Assembly (NCBI GenBank): GCA_027488375.1
Contig: JAIYBW010000004.1
Coordinates: 496,001-560,000, forward strand
Origin: Pseudomonadota bacterium
Lineage (GTDB): Bacteria; Bdellovibrionota; Bacteriovoracia; Bacteriovoracales; Bacteriovoracaceae
DNA length: 64,000 nt
Direction of reading: 5' to 3'
The notes under the pieces were generated by a model, which made no database searches, had not been told where the DNA came from, and saw only the letters and a list, made by a program, of their open reading frames with translations. Every line of letters begins with the position of its first letter. The stretch's first letter is position 1. Shown in pieces: positions 41,826-49,969 of the stretch. A program made the position numbers and the translations under genes.

Positions 41826-43136
41826 TTAAGCGGGACGGCAACTCTTAACAAAAAGTACAAAATAATCTTCCAGTGGAGTGTCTATGTACTTGGATTTTAA
41901 ATCACTAAGGATATCGATCGGTGGCCTGTAGCTTTGTATCAATATTTGGTAGGCCACTTCCTGGGCCACCATAAAAATCTTGGCCAAGGGGAGAATCTTA
42001 GGCGAGATCTCAGTTGGAAAACCTATTCCATTAGGGGATCCATGGTGCTGTTTAATAAGAGAAGCTGCTTCTAAAGGAGCACTTTCATAGCTCAAAATAA
42101 GCTCACTTGCGCGAAGGGCATGCTCATTAATCGCCTTCTGGCTTTGAACTGGTAATTTAAGCATTTGCTCAGCTGATCTTATATTAATTTGCTGGGGCTC
42201 ATTCAAACAAAAATCACAAAACATGGAGGTAAAAATGAGACGCTTAACTTTTTCAGGGTCAACACCTTGGTCAATCTCATTTAAAATTTGTGTCGCCGTA
42301 AAGCAAGTGAGTTCCATTAAGCGGTAGTTAATATGCAAATCGGATTGAATCCTGAGCTGGTCTAAAAATTTAGCGAATGCATCTTTACCACCAGAAACAT
42401 CAGAAAAGATCTGATTTAAAACGCTTTGGCAGACCTCTACAATTTTTGGCTTCAACCCTAATTTGGAAATGATTTGTTGAGTTGTCTGAAAAACATTGTC
42501 AGCAGCTTCAAGTTTTTCATCAATAGAATTAAAATCACGCTCAATTTGATTAATCATTGAGTTAATCAACATTTTCGAAAAATCTCTATTAAACTTTCTT
42601 TCAAAAAAAAGATCTGTCATACCTTTTTGCAAGAAACTTGAAAAAGTTGTTTTATCAATTTCTTCATGGGCCGGAATTCGTTTAATAAATTTCCCTTCAC
42701 CAATCTTTACAAAAAGATCAAAGGGAAGAATGGTGAAATGAAATAAAGAGCTTATAGGTATCGAAATAAATCCTTCTTCTTGATTATTTACATCTCCTAA
42801 TAAATGCTTAAATTCATCAACAAGAGCCTCGATATTCTTCTTTTCAAAGACCTTAGCGGTTCTTATCAAAACATCTGAATTTGAAAGCACAAATATTTGT
42901 TTAAAACTACTTAATTTCTCATTCGTTAAATTTATTAGATTTTTAAATAAAACCTGATCCTCAGGTTCATCAATGATAAGAATATCAATTTTATCGATGA
43001 GACCAATAAGGGACTGAAATTCATCAAAACTATCTCTTATAAGTGGAGTAAAGCCCCCTACACTTTTACATTCAAGATCCAAAAGCATCCTGAACTCAGG
43101 AGACTTAGAGAATACAACAACCTGAGAAATATTCAT
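41826..43136 (-). CDS. Degenerate HD-GYP protein with receiver-like N-terminus
   Basis: A 436-residue protein. Residues 1-130 resemble a response-regulator receiver (VVVFSKSPEF, IDILIIDEPEDQ) but lack a clear Asp/Thr/Lys set. The C-terminal half resembles an HD-GYP domain: RLIFTSMFCDFCL stands where the HD pair should be, INEHALRASELI holds a His, and IKQHHGSPNGIGFP replaces the HHE...GYP signature with HHG...GFP. The HD metal ligands are missing, so c-di-GMP hydrolysis is unlikely. It may instead bind a nucleotide or a partner. It lies 2 bp upstream of no other regulatory gene and follows the acyltransferase gene. Confidence 0.7.
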   Translation of the reverse strand: MNISQVVVFSKSPEFRMLLDLECKSVGGFTPLIRDSFDEFQSLIGLIDKIDILIIDEPEDQVLFKNLINLTNEKLSSFKQIFVLSNSDVLIRTAKVFEKKNIEALVDEFKHLLGDVNNQEEGFISIPISSLFHFTILPFDLFVKIGEGKFIKRIPAHEEIDKTTFSSFLQKGMTDLFFERKFNRDFSKMLINSMINQIERDFNSIDEKLEAADNVFQTTQQIISKLGLKPKIVEVCQSVLNQIFSDVSGGKDAFAKFLDQLRIQSDLHINYRLMELTCFTATQILNEIDQGVDPEKVKRLIFTSMFCDFCLNEPQQINIRSAEQMLKLPVQSQKAINEHALRASELILSYESAPLEAASLIKQHHGSPNGIGFPTEISPKILPLAKIFMVAQEVAYQILIQSYRPPIDILSDLKSKYIDTPLEDYFVLFVKSCRPA

Positions 43137-43138
43137 GA

Positions 43139-43717
43139 CTAACCTTTAAAAAACTTTGAGTCTAATTTAAAATTCTTTTTATTTTTGCCTTGTTTGTCTT
43201 TATAAAAATCCATGATTGCTTGCATATCTTTTTCAAAATCTGATGGATGAATGACAAGACCAAGTCCAACTTCTTTTTTATTGAAATCAGCGTAACCCAA
43301 AACAATAGGAACATTCGCTTTCTGAGCAATATAATAAAAACCAGTCTTCCAATTTGAATTTGGGCTTCTTGTCCCTTCAGGGGCAATCATGAGAACGAAT
43401 TCTTTATTGTCCTCAAACATTTTTGCCATTTGATCAGTGTAGGACATTTTTTTATCACCGGTTTTAACATTTCTATCCACACCAATAGCACCCAAAGGAG
43501 AGAAGAAATAATTAAAAGGAAAACTAAGCCACTCTTTTTTTATGACAAAACGTGCATTTCGATTCATGAAATGAGACATGGCCATGGCAGCAATAAAATC
43601 AAAATTTGAAGTATGAGGAGCTCCAATGAATACAAACGATTTTAAATCTGCAGGTATATCATTGATAAACGTCCAACCCGATTTTTCCATCATCTTTGCG
43701 CAAACTTGTTTAATCAT
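43139..43717 (-). CDS. PlsC-family lysophospholipid acyltransferase
   Basis: A 192-residue acyltransferase with catalytic motif PHTSNFDF (HxxxxD) near residue 35, RFVIKKEW (motif II), and MIAPEGTRS (motif III), followed by WKTGFYYIAQKANVPIVLGY. It is close to the short 1-acylglycerol-3-phosphate acyltransferase family, probably peripheral to the inner membrane. The substrate could be lysophosphatidic acid or another lysolipid. Compared with the protein at 30384 all catalytic motifs are intact. It overlaps the GIY-YIG gene by 8 bp and ends 2 bp before the HD-GYP-like gene begins, so three genes form one unit. Confidence 0.88.
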   Translation of the reverse strand: MIKQVCAKMMEKSGWTFINDIPADLKSFVFIGAPHTSNFDFIAAMAMSHFMNRNARFVIKKEWLSFPFNYFFSPLGAIGVDRNVKTGDKKMSYTDQMAKMFEDNKEFVLMIAPEGTRSPNSNWKTGFYYIAQKANVPIVLGYADFNKKEVGLGLVIHPSDFEKDMQAIMDFYKDKQGKNKKNFKLDSKFFKG

Positions 43718-43979
43718 GCAGTGATCCTAATATCAATTTTAATTTATGAGCGCGGGTCATACTCTTAATCAAAGCCTCGTAGCTTGAAGCTGAAGATCGG
43801 TCCTTAAATTTTTTTTGATAAACGACTTCAACAGGCACTGATCCACGAAAATACTTGGCACCCTTTTTGGTTGAATCAGCATGCTCACGGAATCGTCTTT
43901 CAACATCGGTCGTAATACCAGTGTAAAGATGGCCTTTTTCACTCTGGATTATGTAAACAAACCAATCTGATTTCTTCAT
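43710..43979 (-). CDS. GIY-YIG domain protein (UPF0213/YhbQ-like)
   Basis: An 89-residue single GIY-YIG domain protein. WFVYIIQSEKGHLYTGITTDVERRFREHADS contains the two-strand GIY-YIG core (VYI and YTG), the conserved Arg in ERRFREH and a catalytic Glu in SSYEALIKSM. Family members such as YhbQ are suspected nucleases of DNA or RNA. The gene is 18 bp from the divergent arfB and overlaps the acyltransferase gene by 8 bp. The domain is secure, but the biological substrate is unknown. Confidence 0.9.
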   Translation of the reverse strand: MKKSDWFVYIIQSEKGHLYTGITTDVERRFREHADSTKKGAKYFRGSVPVEVVYQKKFKDRSSASSYEALIKSMTRAHKLKLILGSLHD

Positions 43980-43997
43980 GCTATAATAGTAACTGCT

Positions 43998-44399
43998 ATG
44001 AAAAAAATCTCCATACCCTTTTCAGAATTTTCTTTCAGCTTCGCACGAAGTGCAGGTGCTGGCGGACAAAATGTAAATAAAGTAAATTCTAAGGTTATTC
44101 TGGATTGGAATATGAAGGATAGCCCCTCAGTCTCTGAGGAAATAAAGCAGAGGTTTAAGCAAAACTTTCCCCAATACTGTGTGGGTGATCTCCAAATCCA
44201 AATCACCTCACAGAAGAATAGAAGCCAAATCGCGAACAAAGACGACTGTATCCATCGGTTAATAAGGATGCTTGAGGAAGTTCAATACCCACCCAAAAAG
44301 CGAAAGGCGACAAAGCCTAAGAGATCGGCCATCCAAGAGCGTCTTTCGACAAAAAAGAAAGACAGTGAAAAGAAGAAATTACGCAGAGAAAAGTTTTAG
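43998..44399 (+). CDS. arfB: Alternative ribosome-rescue factor ArfB (peptidyl-tRNA hydrolase)
   Basis: A 133-residue protein with the class-I release-factor GGQ motif in RSAGAGGQNVNKVNSKVIL, which reaches the peptidyl-transferase centre. The basic C-terminal tail (KKRKATKPKRSAIQERLSTK, then KKKLRREKF) is the part that inserts into the empty mRNA channel. Length and layout match ArfB/YaeJ, which releases nascent peptides from ribosomes stalled without a stop codon. No SsrA system is visible in the window, so how much it is needed is unknown. It is divergent from the GIY-YIG gene and overlaps the zinc-ribbon gene tail by 4 bp. Confidence 0.92.
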   Translation: MKKISIPFSEFSFSFARSAGAGGQNVNKVNSKVILDWNMKDSPSVSEEIKQRFKQNFPQYCVGDLQIQITSQKNRSQIANKDDCIHRLIRMLEEVQYPPKKRKATKPKRSAIQERLSTKKKDSEKKKLRREKF

Positions 44400-44740
44400 T
44401 AAACTAAACCACAATCAGGGCACTCATTTGCCTCGGGCTTAAATTTGGCTCCACAGGCCTGACAAATAACTTCTGGCGACGAGGGATCAAAAACCTGCAT
44501 TAAAGAATCAAAATCCGGTTCATGACCTTTAACATGCTTAAGGTAGTCCTGTTTAAAATAAGATTGAAGAATATCCCCATCTTTTTCATGACCCCAAACC
44601 TCGACCGTGACTTTACAACCTCTGGTGCAAGTTGCCCCATTGGTCTTAAAAGAGAGTTGCACTCCCTTAAGCTTGAGTTGTATTTCATGATTTTTGGCTT
44701 CTTGTAAATCCATCACACCAATAAAGATCTCTTCCATCAT
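44396..44740 (-). CDS. Zinc-ribbon hypothetical protein
   Basis: A 114-residue cytoplasmic protein. The C-terminus is a rubredoxin-like or zinc-ribbon motif, CQACGAKFKPEANECPDCG, with two CxxC pairs. A further Cys pair lies in TCTRGC. The rest is beta-rich. Function is unknown. The start ATG follows the M32 carboxypeptidase stop directly, with AAGGA at good spacing, so the two are co-transcribed. A second in-frame ATG follows at once; either can be the start. Confidence 0.7.
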   Translation of the reverse strand: MMEEIFIGVMDLQEAKNHEIQLKLKGVQLSFKTNGATCTRGCKVTVEVWGHEKDGDILQSYFKQDYLKHVKGHEPDFDSLMQVFDPSSPEVICQACGAKFKPEANECPDCGLVY

Positions 44741-46210
44741 TTATCCTTTAAACTTTTCATCGAGGTAATTGAGATAATCCTCAACCCTCAACTCTCCCAC
44801 TATGTCCTTGGCCGTAACACTCCTGCCTTTTGAGTGAATATTCTTTTTAAGATAAGCAAGGATTTGACTAAAATCACCTTGAGAGATTTGTTTTTTAAAT
44901 TGTGGCATCTCTTTTTTCATTTTTTGATAGAAAGAACCAGAAATTAAATTCCCTAAAGTATAAGTTGGAAAATAACCAAAAGCTCCCCCTGCCCAATGAG
45001 AATCTTGCAAGATTCCTTGAGCATCATTTTTTGGAGCAAGACCAAGGTAGGATTTATATTTCTCATTCCAGATATGCGGTAAATCCTTGGCATTTAAATT
45101 CTGATTAAAAATCATCTCTTCGATTTCAAAGCGAATAATGACATGAAAATTATAATACAACTCACATGACTCCACTCTTATAAGGCCAGGAAGGGATTTA
45201 TTAAAATAGTGAAATAATTTTTGCTCATCAACTCCCTTCATCGATTTTGGAAAGGACTCACACATCATTGGATGAATAAAATGAGAAAACTCTTTTGAGC
45301 GTCCCACGATATTTTCCCAGAAACGAGACTGAGACTCATGAACGGATAAAGAAATCGCCTCTTGAAAAGGAGTCCCCTCCCATTCCAGTGGGAGATTTAA
45401 CTCATAAAGGGCATGACCCACTTCATGCATTGTTGATGAAAGAGAATCAAGATGCTCAAGATCGTAGCGAGTGGTAATTCTCTGATCAAGTGGAGAAATA
45501 TTAATACTAAAGGGGTGGGTTGAAACATCTAAGCGAGAAAAATCTTCTGGAAGTCCAAAAGATCGTGCTACTTTTAGACTTAATTTTTTTTGATCCTCAA
45601 GAGCAAAAGGCCCCTTAAGATCTTTAACTTTGACGAATTCTGATTGAGACTGAATTTTATCGCTTAGTTTAATAAGCCCCGTACGAAGATCACTAAATAA
45701 AGATCTCATTTGATCTGAATTAAATTCCTTATCATGAAGACGAAGAAGAGCATCATAAGGCTTTTGGACTTTAAAATAAGAAGATTCTTTTCTTTTTAAA
45801 TTGATGAGCTTTTGAAGATGAGGCAAGAAAAGTTTAAAATCACTGGCCTTTCTCGCCTTGGCCCAAACGTGGGTGGCATGAGATGTGGCCAGGGACAATT
45901 CTTCAACATAGGACTTGGGTAATGCAACCTGAAGCTTATGATCCCACTCCAATTCCTGCAGGAGTTTCTTATCCAATTTGGATAATTTAGTGTCAGACGA
46001 GAATTCTCGAAGCATTTTACGGTAGCTAGGATGAACCAAGTGATCATGAATTTTACCCTGAACGTAACTTAATCTCTGGGCCCGATCATTGATGGCCCCA
46101 TTAGGCATCATGGTTTCCATGTCCCAGTGGAGCAGACTTTGAATACTCTTAAGGTAAGAGTATTCTTTTAAATAATTTTTAATTTTGTTTTTGGGATTTA
46201 TTTTTTTCAT
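44741..46210 (-). CDS. M32-family carboxypeptidase (Taq-type)
   Basis: A 489-residue zinc carboxypeptidase, mostly helical. The zinc motif is MHEVGHALYELNLP (HExxH) near residue 258, with a second ligand Glu in QEAISLSVHESQSRFWE. The M32 signature DVSTHPFSINISPLDQRITTRY lies just before it, and IRVESCELYYNFHVIIRFEIE follows. Carboxypeptidases of this family remove C-terminal residues with broad specificity and act in the cytoplasm; there is no signal peptide. TAGAAT ends 6 nt before the ATG, and an inverted repeat (CCAAGT/ACTTGG) lies just upstream. It forms a unit with the zinc-ribbon gene. Confidence 0.93.
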   Translation of the reverse strand: MKKINPKNKIKNYLKEYSYLKSIQSLLHWDMETMMPNGAINDRAQRLSYVQGKIHDHLVHPSYRKMLREFSSDTKLSKLDKKLLQELEWDHKLQVALPKSYVEELSLATSHATHVWAKARKASDFKLFLPHLQKLINLKRKESSYFKVQKPYDALLRLHDKEFNSDQMRSLFSDLRTGLIKLSDKIQSQSEFVKVKDLKGPFALEDQKKLSLKVARSFGLPEDFSRLDVSTHPFSINISPLDQRITTRYDLEHLDSLSSTMHEVGHALYELNLPLEWEGTPFQEAISLSVHESQSRFWENIVGRSKEFSHFIHPMMCESFPKSMKGVDEQKLFHYFNKSLPGLIRVESCELYYNFHVIIRFEIEEMIFNQNLNAKDLPHIWNEKYKSYLGLAPKNDAQGILQDSHWAGGAFGYFPTYTLGNLISGSFYQKMKKEMPQFKKQISQGDFSQILAYLKKNIHSKGRSVTAKDIVGELRVEDYLNYLDEKFKG

Positions 46211-46216
46211 GACTTC

Positions 46217-46242
46217 ATTCTAAACCAAGTTGAAAACTTGGG
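46217..46242 (-). promoter_or_regulatory. Putative promoter and inverted repeat of the M32 carboxypeptidase
   Basis: In the minus direction, the -10-like TAGAAT (46217-46222) ends 6 nt before the ATG. The inverted repeat CCAAGT-TTTCA-ACTTGG lies just upstream and could be an operator. No convincing -35 is visible. If the hexamer is used, the transcript would be leaderless. Confidence 0.35.
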
Positions 46243-46253
46243 ATGAATTTTCA

Positions 46254-46613
46254 TCAAGAATATTTTTCAATGGTCTGGAGAATAGTGTCAATGTCGACAG
46301 GCTTACTCAAAAATGCTTGAACTCCAAACTGCCGTATTTTCTCAGCAGCGTTTGCCTCGGCAGACATGGCCACCACAGGAATACTAGACCAATTTGAATT
46401 CATGATGAGTTCTTTACGAAGCCCATAGCCATCAAGAACTGGCATCATTAAATCCATCAAGATCAAATGAGGAAGCTGCTGATTTCTGAGAATTTCTAAG
46501 GCCTCTACACCATGAGAAGCTGTGACCACATCATAAGCCTCACTTCGTAAAAGCTCCTCTAATAATTCTCTAATCGAAATATCGTCTTCAACAATAAGTA
46601 TTTTTTTTGTCAT
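46254..46613 (-). CDS. Single-domain response regulator (CheY-like receiver)
   Basis: A 119-residue receiver domain with no output domain. Phosphoacceptor Asp is in LILMDLMMPVLDGYG, the acidic pair is in KILIVEDDIS, and the Thr/Ser and Lys positions are in VVAMSAEA and FLSKPVD. It lies 17 bp downstream of the PAS histidine kinase and is presumably its target. It may act by protein contact, for example on a motor, or as a phosphate sink or relay. No DNA-binding part is present. The partner is inferred from adjacency. Confidence 0.92.
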   Translation of the reverse strand: MTKKILIVEDDISIRELLEELLRSEAYDVVTASHGVEALEILRNQQLPHLILMDLMMPVLDGYGLRKELIMNSNWSSIPVVAMSAEANAAEKIRQFGVQAFLSKPVDIDTILQTIEKYS

Positions 46614-46630
46614 GCAGATTTCTCCCCCTT

Positions 46631-48127
46631 CTAATAAGGCAAATCTAAAATAAAGGTTGATCCACCACCGGCCCTGCTATCCACATAGATGTGGCCATTA
46701 TTCTGCTCCACAATTTGCTTAGCGATATAAAGTCCCAGTCCAAGTCCGCTCACTTGCTCTGGAGATACAGCTCTCTCAAAACGTTCAAAAATTCTTTCCC
46801 GATCTTCCTCTTTGACTCCAGGTCCCTGATCATGAACCAAGACTTTAACCTCTGTTTCAGATTTAACAAGCTCTATATGAATGGGTTTTCCCGCTCCGTA
46901 TTTAAGAGCGTTGGTAAGTAAATTAACAATCACTTGCTCCATTCTATACGTATCAATTTCAACTTTCACAGGTTCACAGAGCTGATAGCGCAGATAAGAC
47001 CCGACTGATTCAACCTGAGGTTTAAAACGATCTAAAACATCTTTTAAAAATGTGGTGAATTCAACTTTCTCTTTAATAAAATTTAATTTCCCAGAACGAA
47101 ATTTGGAGATATCTAACATATCATCAATCAGGCGGTTGATGCGCGAAAGATGCCTCAGATCAGTTTCAATCATTTGCTCAATTTTTTTGGCACAAAGATC
47201 ATCACTCGCAGCTTTCATCATACTTCTTTTGCGCAGTTGATTATGAAGGATGAGTGTTTGTAAGGGAGTCTTCAATTCATGGGAAGCAATTGAGACAAAC
47301 TCATCCCGAGTTTTAATGGCTTCAATCCGATCAGTAATATCCATCACGGTTCCCATCATGAGAGTCGGTGAATTGTTTTCATTATAGACAGACACACCTG
47401 TCATCTGAACCCAACGGATCGCTCCATCTGGTTTCACGATTCGGTGATCGACACGATAAGATTTTCTATTTCTTAATCCACCAGTGATTGTTAGGTACAC
47501 AAGGTCTCGATCATCAGGATGAACGAGTTCATTAAATGATGTCACTGTTTTAGGTAGTAATCCCGGAATCGCTCCATAAATATTTTCTGCGGTTTCATCC
47601 CATTGAATCTCTTCAGTTCCTGGAATCCATTCCCAAATACCAATCTTTCCCGCTTTCACGGCAAGGCTTAAGCGCTCAGAGATGAGGCGGAGTTTTTCCT
47701 CTGCCGCTATTCTTTCCGTTGCACTTCTCACGAGAGCAAGTTGAGTCTCCATTTTTTCTGTCACATCTTTATGAATAACAGCAAGTTCTTCGACCTCTCC
47801 CTTGTTATTAAAAACAGGATAGATACATGTCTCAATCCATCTTGTTCTTCCATTGTTTCCTGATTTTTGAGGATCATAATAAAAGGGAGCAAGTTCCACC
47901 GTCTCACCCTTCAAGGCATTCTTGAGTCCTTGGAGAACAGGGCTATTAATAATTTGCGGATCTTGAAAAACATTGTATCCCTTGGCCTCTTCCCTTGAAG
48001 ACTGAAACATGATTTCCCAGGCCCGATTGGATTCAAGTAAGTCTCCTTGGACTCCAAAAATTTGCATCGGGAATGCCGATTGTTCAAAAATAGCTTTAAA
48101 AAGATTTTGATATTCTTTTATTGGCAT
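46631..48127 (-). CDS. Cytoplasmic PAS-PAS sensor histidine kinase
   Basis: A 498-residue kinase without membrane segments. PAS domain 1 is at about 8-125 with its PAC segment (RTRWIETCIYPVFNNKGEVEEL). PAS domain 2 is at about 150-270 (IWEWIPGTEEIQWDE, RVDHRIVKPDGAIRWVQMTG). The phosphoacceptor is in SIASHELKTPLQT, near His285. The ATPase domain has N-box VNLLTNALKYG, G1 box DQGPGV and G2 box GLGLGLYI. The ligand of the PAS domains is unknown. It should phosphorylate the receiver encoded 17 bp downstream. The domain order matches many soluble energy or redox sensors. Confidence 0.92.
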   Translation of the reverse strand: MPIKEYQNLFKAIFEQSAFPMQIFGVQGDLLESNRAWEIMFQSSREEAKGYNVFQDPQIINSPVLQGLKNALKGETVELAPFYYDPQKSGNNGRTRWIETCIYPVFNNKGEVEELAVIHKDVTEKMETQLALVRSATERIAAEEKLRLISERLSLAVKAGKIGIWEWIPGTEEIQWDETAENIYGAIPGLLPKTVTSFNELVHPDDRDLVYLTITGGLRNRKSYRVDHRIVKPDGAIRWVQMTGVSVYNENNSPTLMMGTVMDITDRIEAIKTRDEFVSIASHELKTPLQTLILHNQLRKRSMMKAASDDLCAKKIEQMIETDLRHLSRINRLIDDMLDISKFRSGKLNFIKEKVEFTTFLKDVLDRFKPQVESVGSYLRYQLCEPVKVEIDTYRMEQVIVNLLTNALKYGAGKPIHIELVKSETEVKVLVHDQGPGVKEEDRERIFERFERAVSPEQVSGLGLGLYIAKQIVEQNNGHIYVDSRAGGGSTFILDLPY

Positions 48128-48241
48128 ACATCACCTCAGCTCGAAACTATTAAGACAGATTTAATAATTAGAAAATTTTTTCTAAAATTATGATGGGCCA
48201 GAGCATGACAAAGGTAATGCTCTCCGGCAAGGGACTCAACC

Positions 48242-49498
48242 TTATTTTATCCTTAAGATTTCATCCCATGAGGTGGTGTATTTGGCGGAACGATAGTTAG
48301 CGACAGTCTTCCAGTTTTGACCGATTCCACAGGCCGCACTTTGAATGGTCCGGGCCCCAAACTTTTTATTAATAAGATCAATAACCTGATTAAGATCTTC
48401 ACGATCCCCTTCATGCTCATCAAAAAGATCTAGCTGATTTTGATTTTGAGGGATCAAATGATTAAGAAGAACGCCGGCCTTCTTGTATTCAAAACCTGGC
48501 CTATAGATTTGATCTAAAATCTGGTGGGCCGCCTTGATAAGCCTTAAAGTATCAGATGTCCCTGTGGCAAAATTAAAACTTCCTGAATTATAGTACTGAG
48601 GATTTCCGTCTTTAAAAAAATTTGTCTGAATAAAGGCGCTGAGACTAAAGCAAACACTTTTTTGTCGACGTAACTTTTCTGCGGCCAGAGAAGAAAATTC
48701 GGCCAGTGCTTCGGCCAGTTCCTTTTTGGTATAAACGGAAGCTCCAAAACTTCTTGAAGCCCCAGTATTTTTCTTATCCTGAGGAGCTTCGACCGAAAGA
48801 CAACTCACTCCTCTTAACTCCTCTTGAATCTCTCGCCCCGTCTTCGTCAAAAGACGCTGAATCATTTTTTCATCTCTGTATACTTTAAACTCATAGGCGG
48901 TTTTAATTCCTAGCATATGTAACTTCGTGGCACTGGCCCGTCCAATACCCCATATATCTTCAACTGGAAAAGAGCGCAGGGCCTGATCAATCTCCACTTC
49001 ATTTTTCATCACGAACACACCCGTTCTTTTTTTGGCAATTTTATTGGCGACCTTCGAAAGCACTTTTGTGAGAGAAAGACCGATGCCCACGGGAAGTCCT
49101 GTTTGGTGTAAAATCTCAGAGCGAATTTTTTTGCCATACTCTTCAAGATCCCAATCATCAAAGCCATCAAATTCTAAAAAAGCTTCATCCACTGAATAAA
49201 TTTCAAGTCGAGGAGTAAAATCTCTTAAGATACTCATCACCCTTCGAGACATGTTATCGTAGAGTGTATAATTAGATGAAAAAACCGCCACATTATGCTT
49301 TTTAATTTTATCTTGAATTTTAAAGTAAGGCTCACACATCAGTCCGAGCCCAATTTCCTTGGCCTCTTTAGTAAAGGCAATGGCACATCCATCATTATTG
49401 GAAAGAACAATCACAGGGCGCCCTCGCAGCTCAGGCCGAAACACCCTCTCACATGAGCAATAAAAAGAATTACAATCCACCAATCCAAAAAGTTTCAT
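48242..49498 (-). CDS. umuC: DNA polymerase V catalytic subunit (UmuC-type Y-family)
   Basis: A 418-residue Y-family translesion polymerase. LVDCNSFYCSCERVFRPELRGRPVIVLSNNDGCA includes the first catalytic Asp, and EIYSVDEAFLEFDG has the second Asp and the Glu of the palm. The helix-hairpin region is IWGIGRASATKLHMLGIKT. The UmuC C-terminal DUF4113-type tail is present (FGARTIQSAACGIGQNWK). It extends past damaged DNA with UmuD partners. Its start overlaps the umuD stop (ATGA), so both are controlled by the palindrome upstream of umuD. The length equals E. coli UmuC. Confidence 0.95.
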   Translation of the reverse strand: MKLFGLVDCNSFYCSCERVFRPELRGRPVIVLSNNDGCAIAFTKEAKEIGLGLMCEPYFKIQDKIKKHNVAVFSSNYTLYDNMSRRVMSILRDFTPRLEIYSVDEAFLEFDGFDDWDLEEYGKKIRSEILHQTGLPVGIGLSLTKVLSKVANKIAKKRTGVFVMKNEVEIDQALRSFPVEDIWGIGRASATKLHMLGIKTAYEFKVYRDEKMIQRLLTKTGREIQEELRGVSCLSVEAPQDKKNTGASRSFGASVYTKKELAEALAEFSSLAAEKLRRQKSVCFSLSAFIQTNFFKDGNPQYYNSGSFNFATGTSDTLRLIKAAHQILDQIYRPGFEYKKAGVLLNHLIPQNQNQLDLFDEHEGDREDLNQVIDLINKKFGARTIQSAACGIGQNWKTVANYRSAKYTTSWDEILRIK

Positions 49499-49827
49499 CT
49501 GTAATCCCGCAATAACGTTGTCACCACTCCCCAGATAAAATCTCCTCCTTCTGGGTCTTGAGTTTTAAATCGCTGGATTGAGTAGCGCTCAAGCTTGAAC
49601 TCTCCTCCAAGCACCATCAGAACGACATCACCTTCCTTGGGCTTGAGGGCCCGGTCAATAATGAGCTTATCTCGCGCCTTCAGTCCGAGGCTGCGAGACT
49701 CTCCACTCACCTCCACCACAAAAACACTAGGACGCGCTAATTGATAGCGCTCATCTAGTGAAAGACCTTTTTCTCGGTATTCTGCACATGGAGATTGAAA
49801 ACCAGTAATTTGATAAAAATCACTCAT
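49495..49827 (-). CDS. umuD: UmuD-like polymerase V accessory protein, short form
   Basis: A 110-residue UmuD-like protein. ATG 49827 is used because the earlier in-frame ATG at 49845 lies within the operator and just after the promoter -35/-10 region. The start of the frame (MSDFYQITGFQSPCAEYRE) aligns with E. coli residues about 15-33, so only about nine residues stand before the usual Cys24-Gly25 cleavage site, here Thr-Gly. The Ser60 equivalent is present (SGESRS), but the Lys97 position in EFKLER aligns to Glu, with a Lys two residues earlier. It may be close to a preprocessed UmuD' form. It is first in the umuDC operon. Confidence 0.85.
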   Translation of the reverse strand: MSDFYQITGFQSPCAEYREKGLSLDERYQLARPSVFVVEVSGESRSLGLKARDKLIIDRALKPKEGDVVLMVLGGEFKLERYSIQRFKTQDPEGGDFIWGVVTTLLRDYR

Positions 49828-49832
49828 AAGCC

Positions 49833-49861
49833 AATTTACGTACATTTTACGTAAATATCAA
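49833..49861 (-). promoter_or_regulatory. SOS-type operator and leaderless promoter of umuDC
   Basis: A 9-bp perfect inverted repeat with 5-nt spacer (ATTTACGTA/TACGTAAAT, 49834-49856) lies in the umuD promoter. On the minus strand TTGATA and TAAATT (49833-49838) frame it with a 17-bp spacer, so a bound repressor would cover the promoter. TAAATT ends 5 nt before the ATG. The ACGTAA half-sites are 11 bp apart. I infer a LexA-type box; the Bdellovibrio LexA site I recall (TTAC-N3-GTAA) is related but not identical. Confidence 0.6.
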
Positions 49862-49969
49862 GGGCCGACAATTTTGCCTAGTAAGTCCTTAAAAATTAGT
49901 CACGCTTTAAATAACGCAACAATCCAAAGCCATAAAAACCTTCCCGCTTAGTCAAGAAAAGGGCATAGT

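Noticed and set aside
43670..43685. Match ATAAACGTCCAAC to the conserved leader element
   Set aside because: It lies inside the acyltransferase coding sequence, lacks the rest of the block, the stem and the promoter box, and looks like chance.
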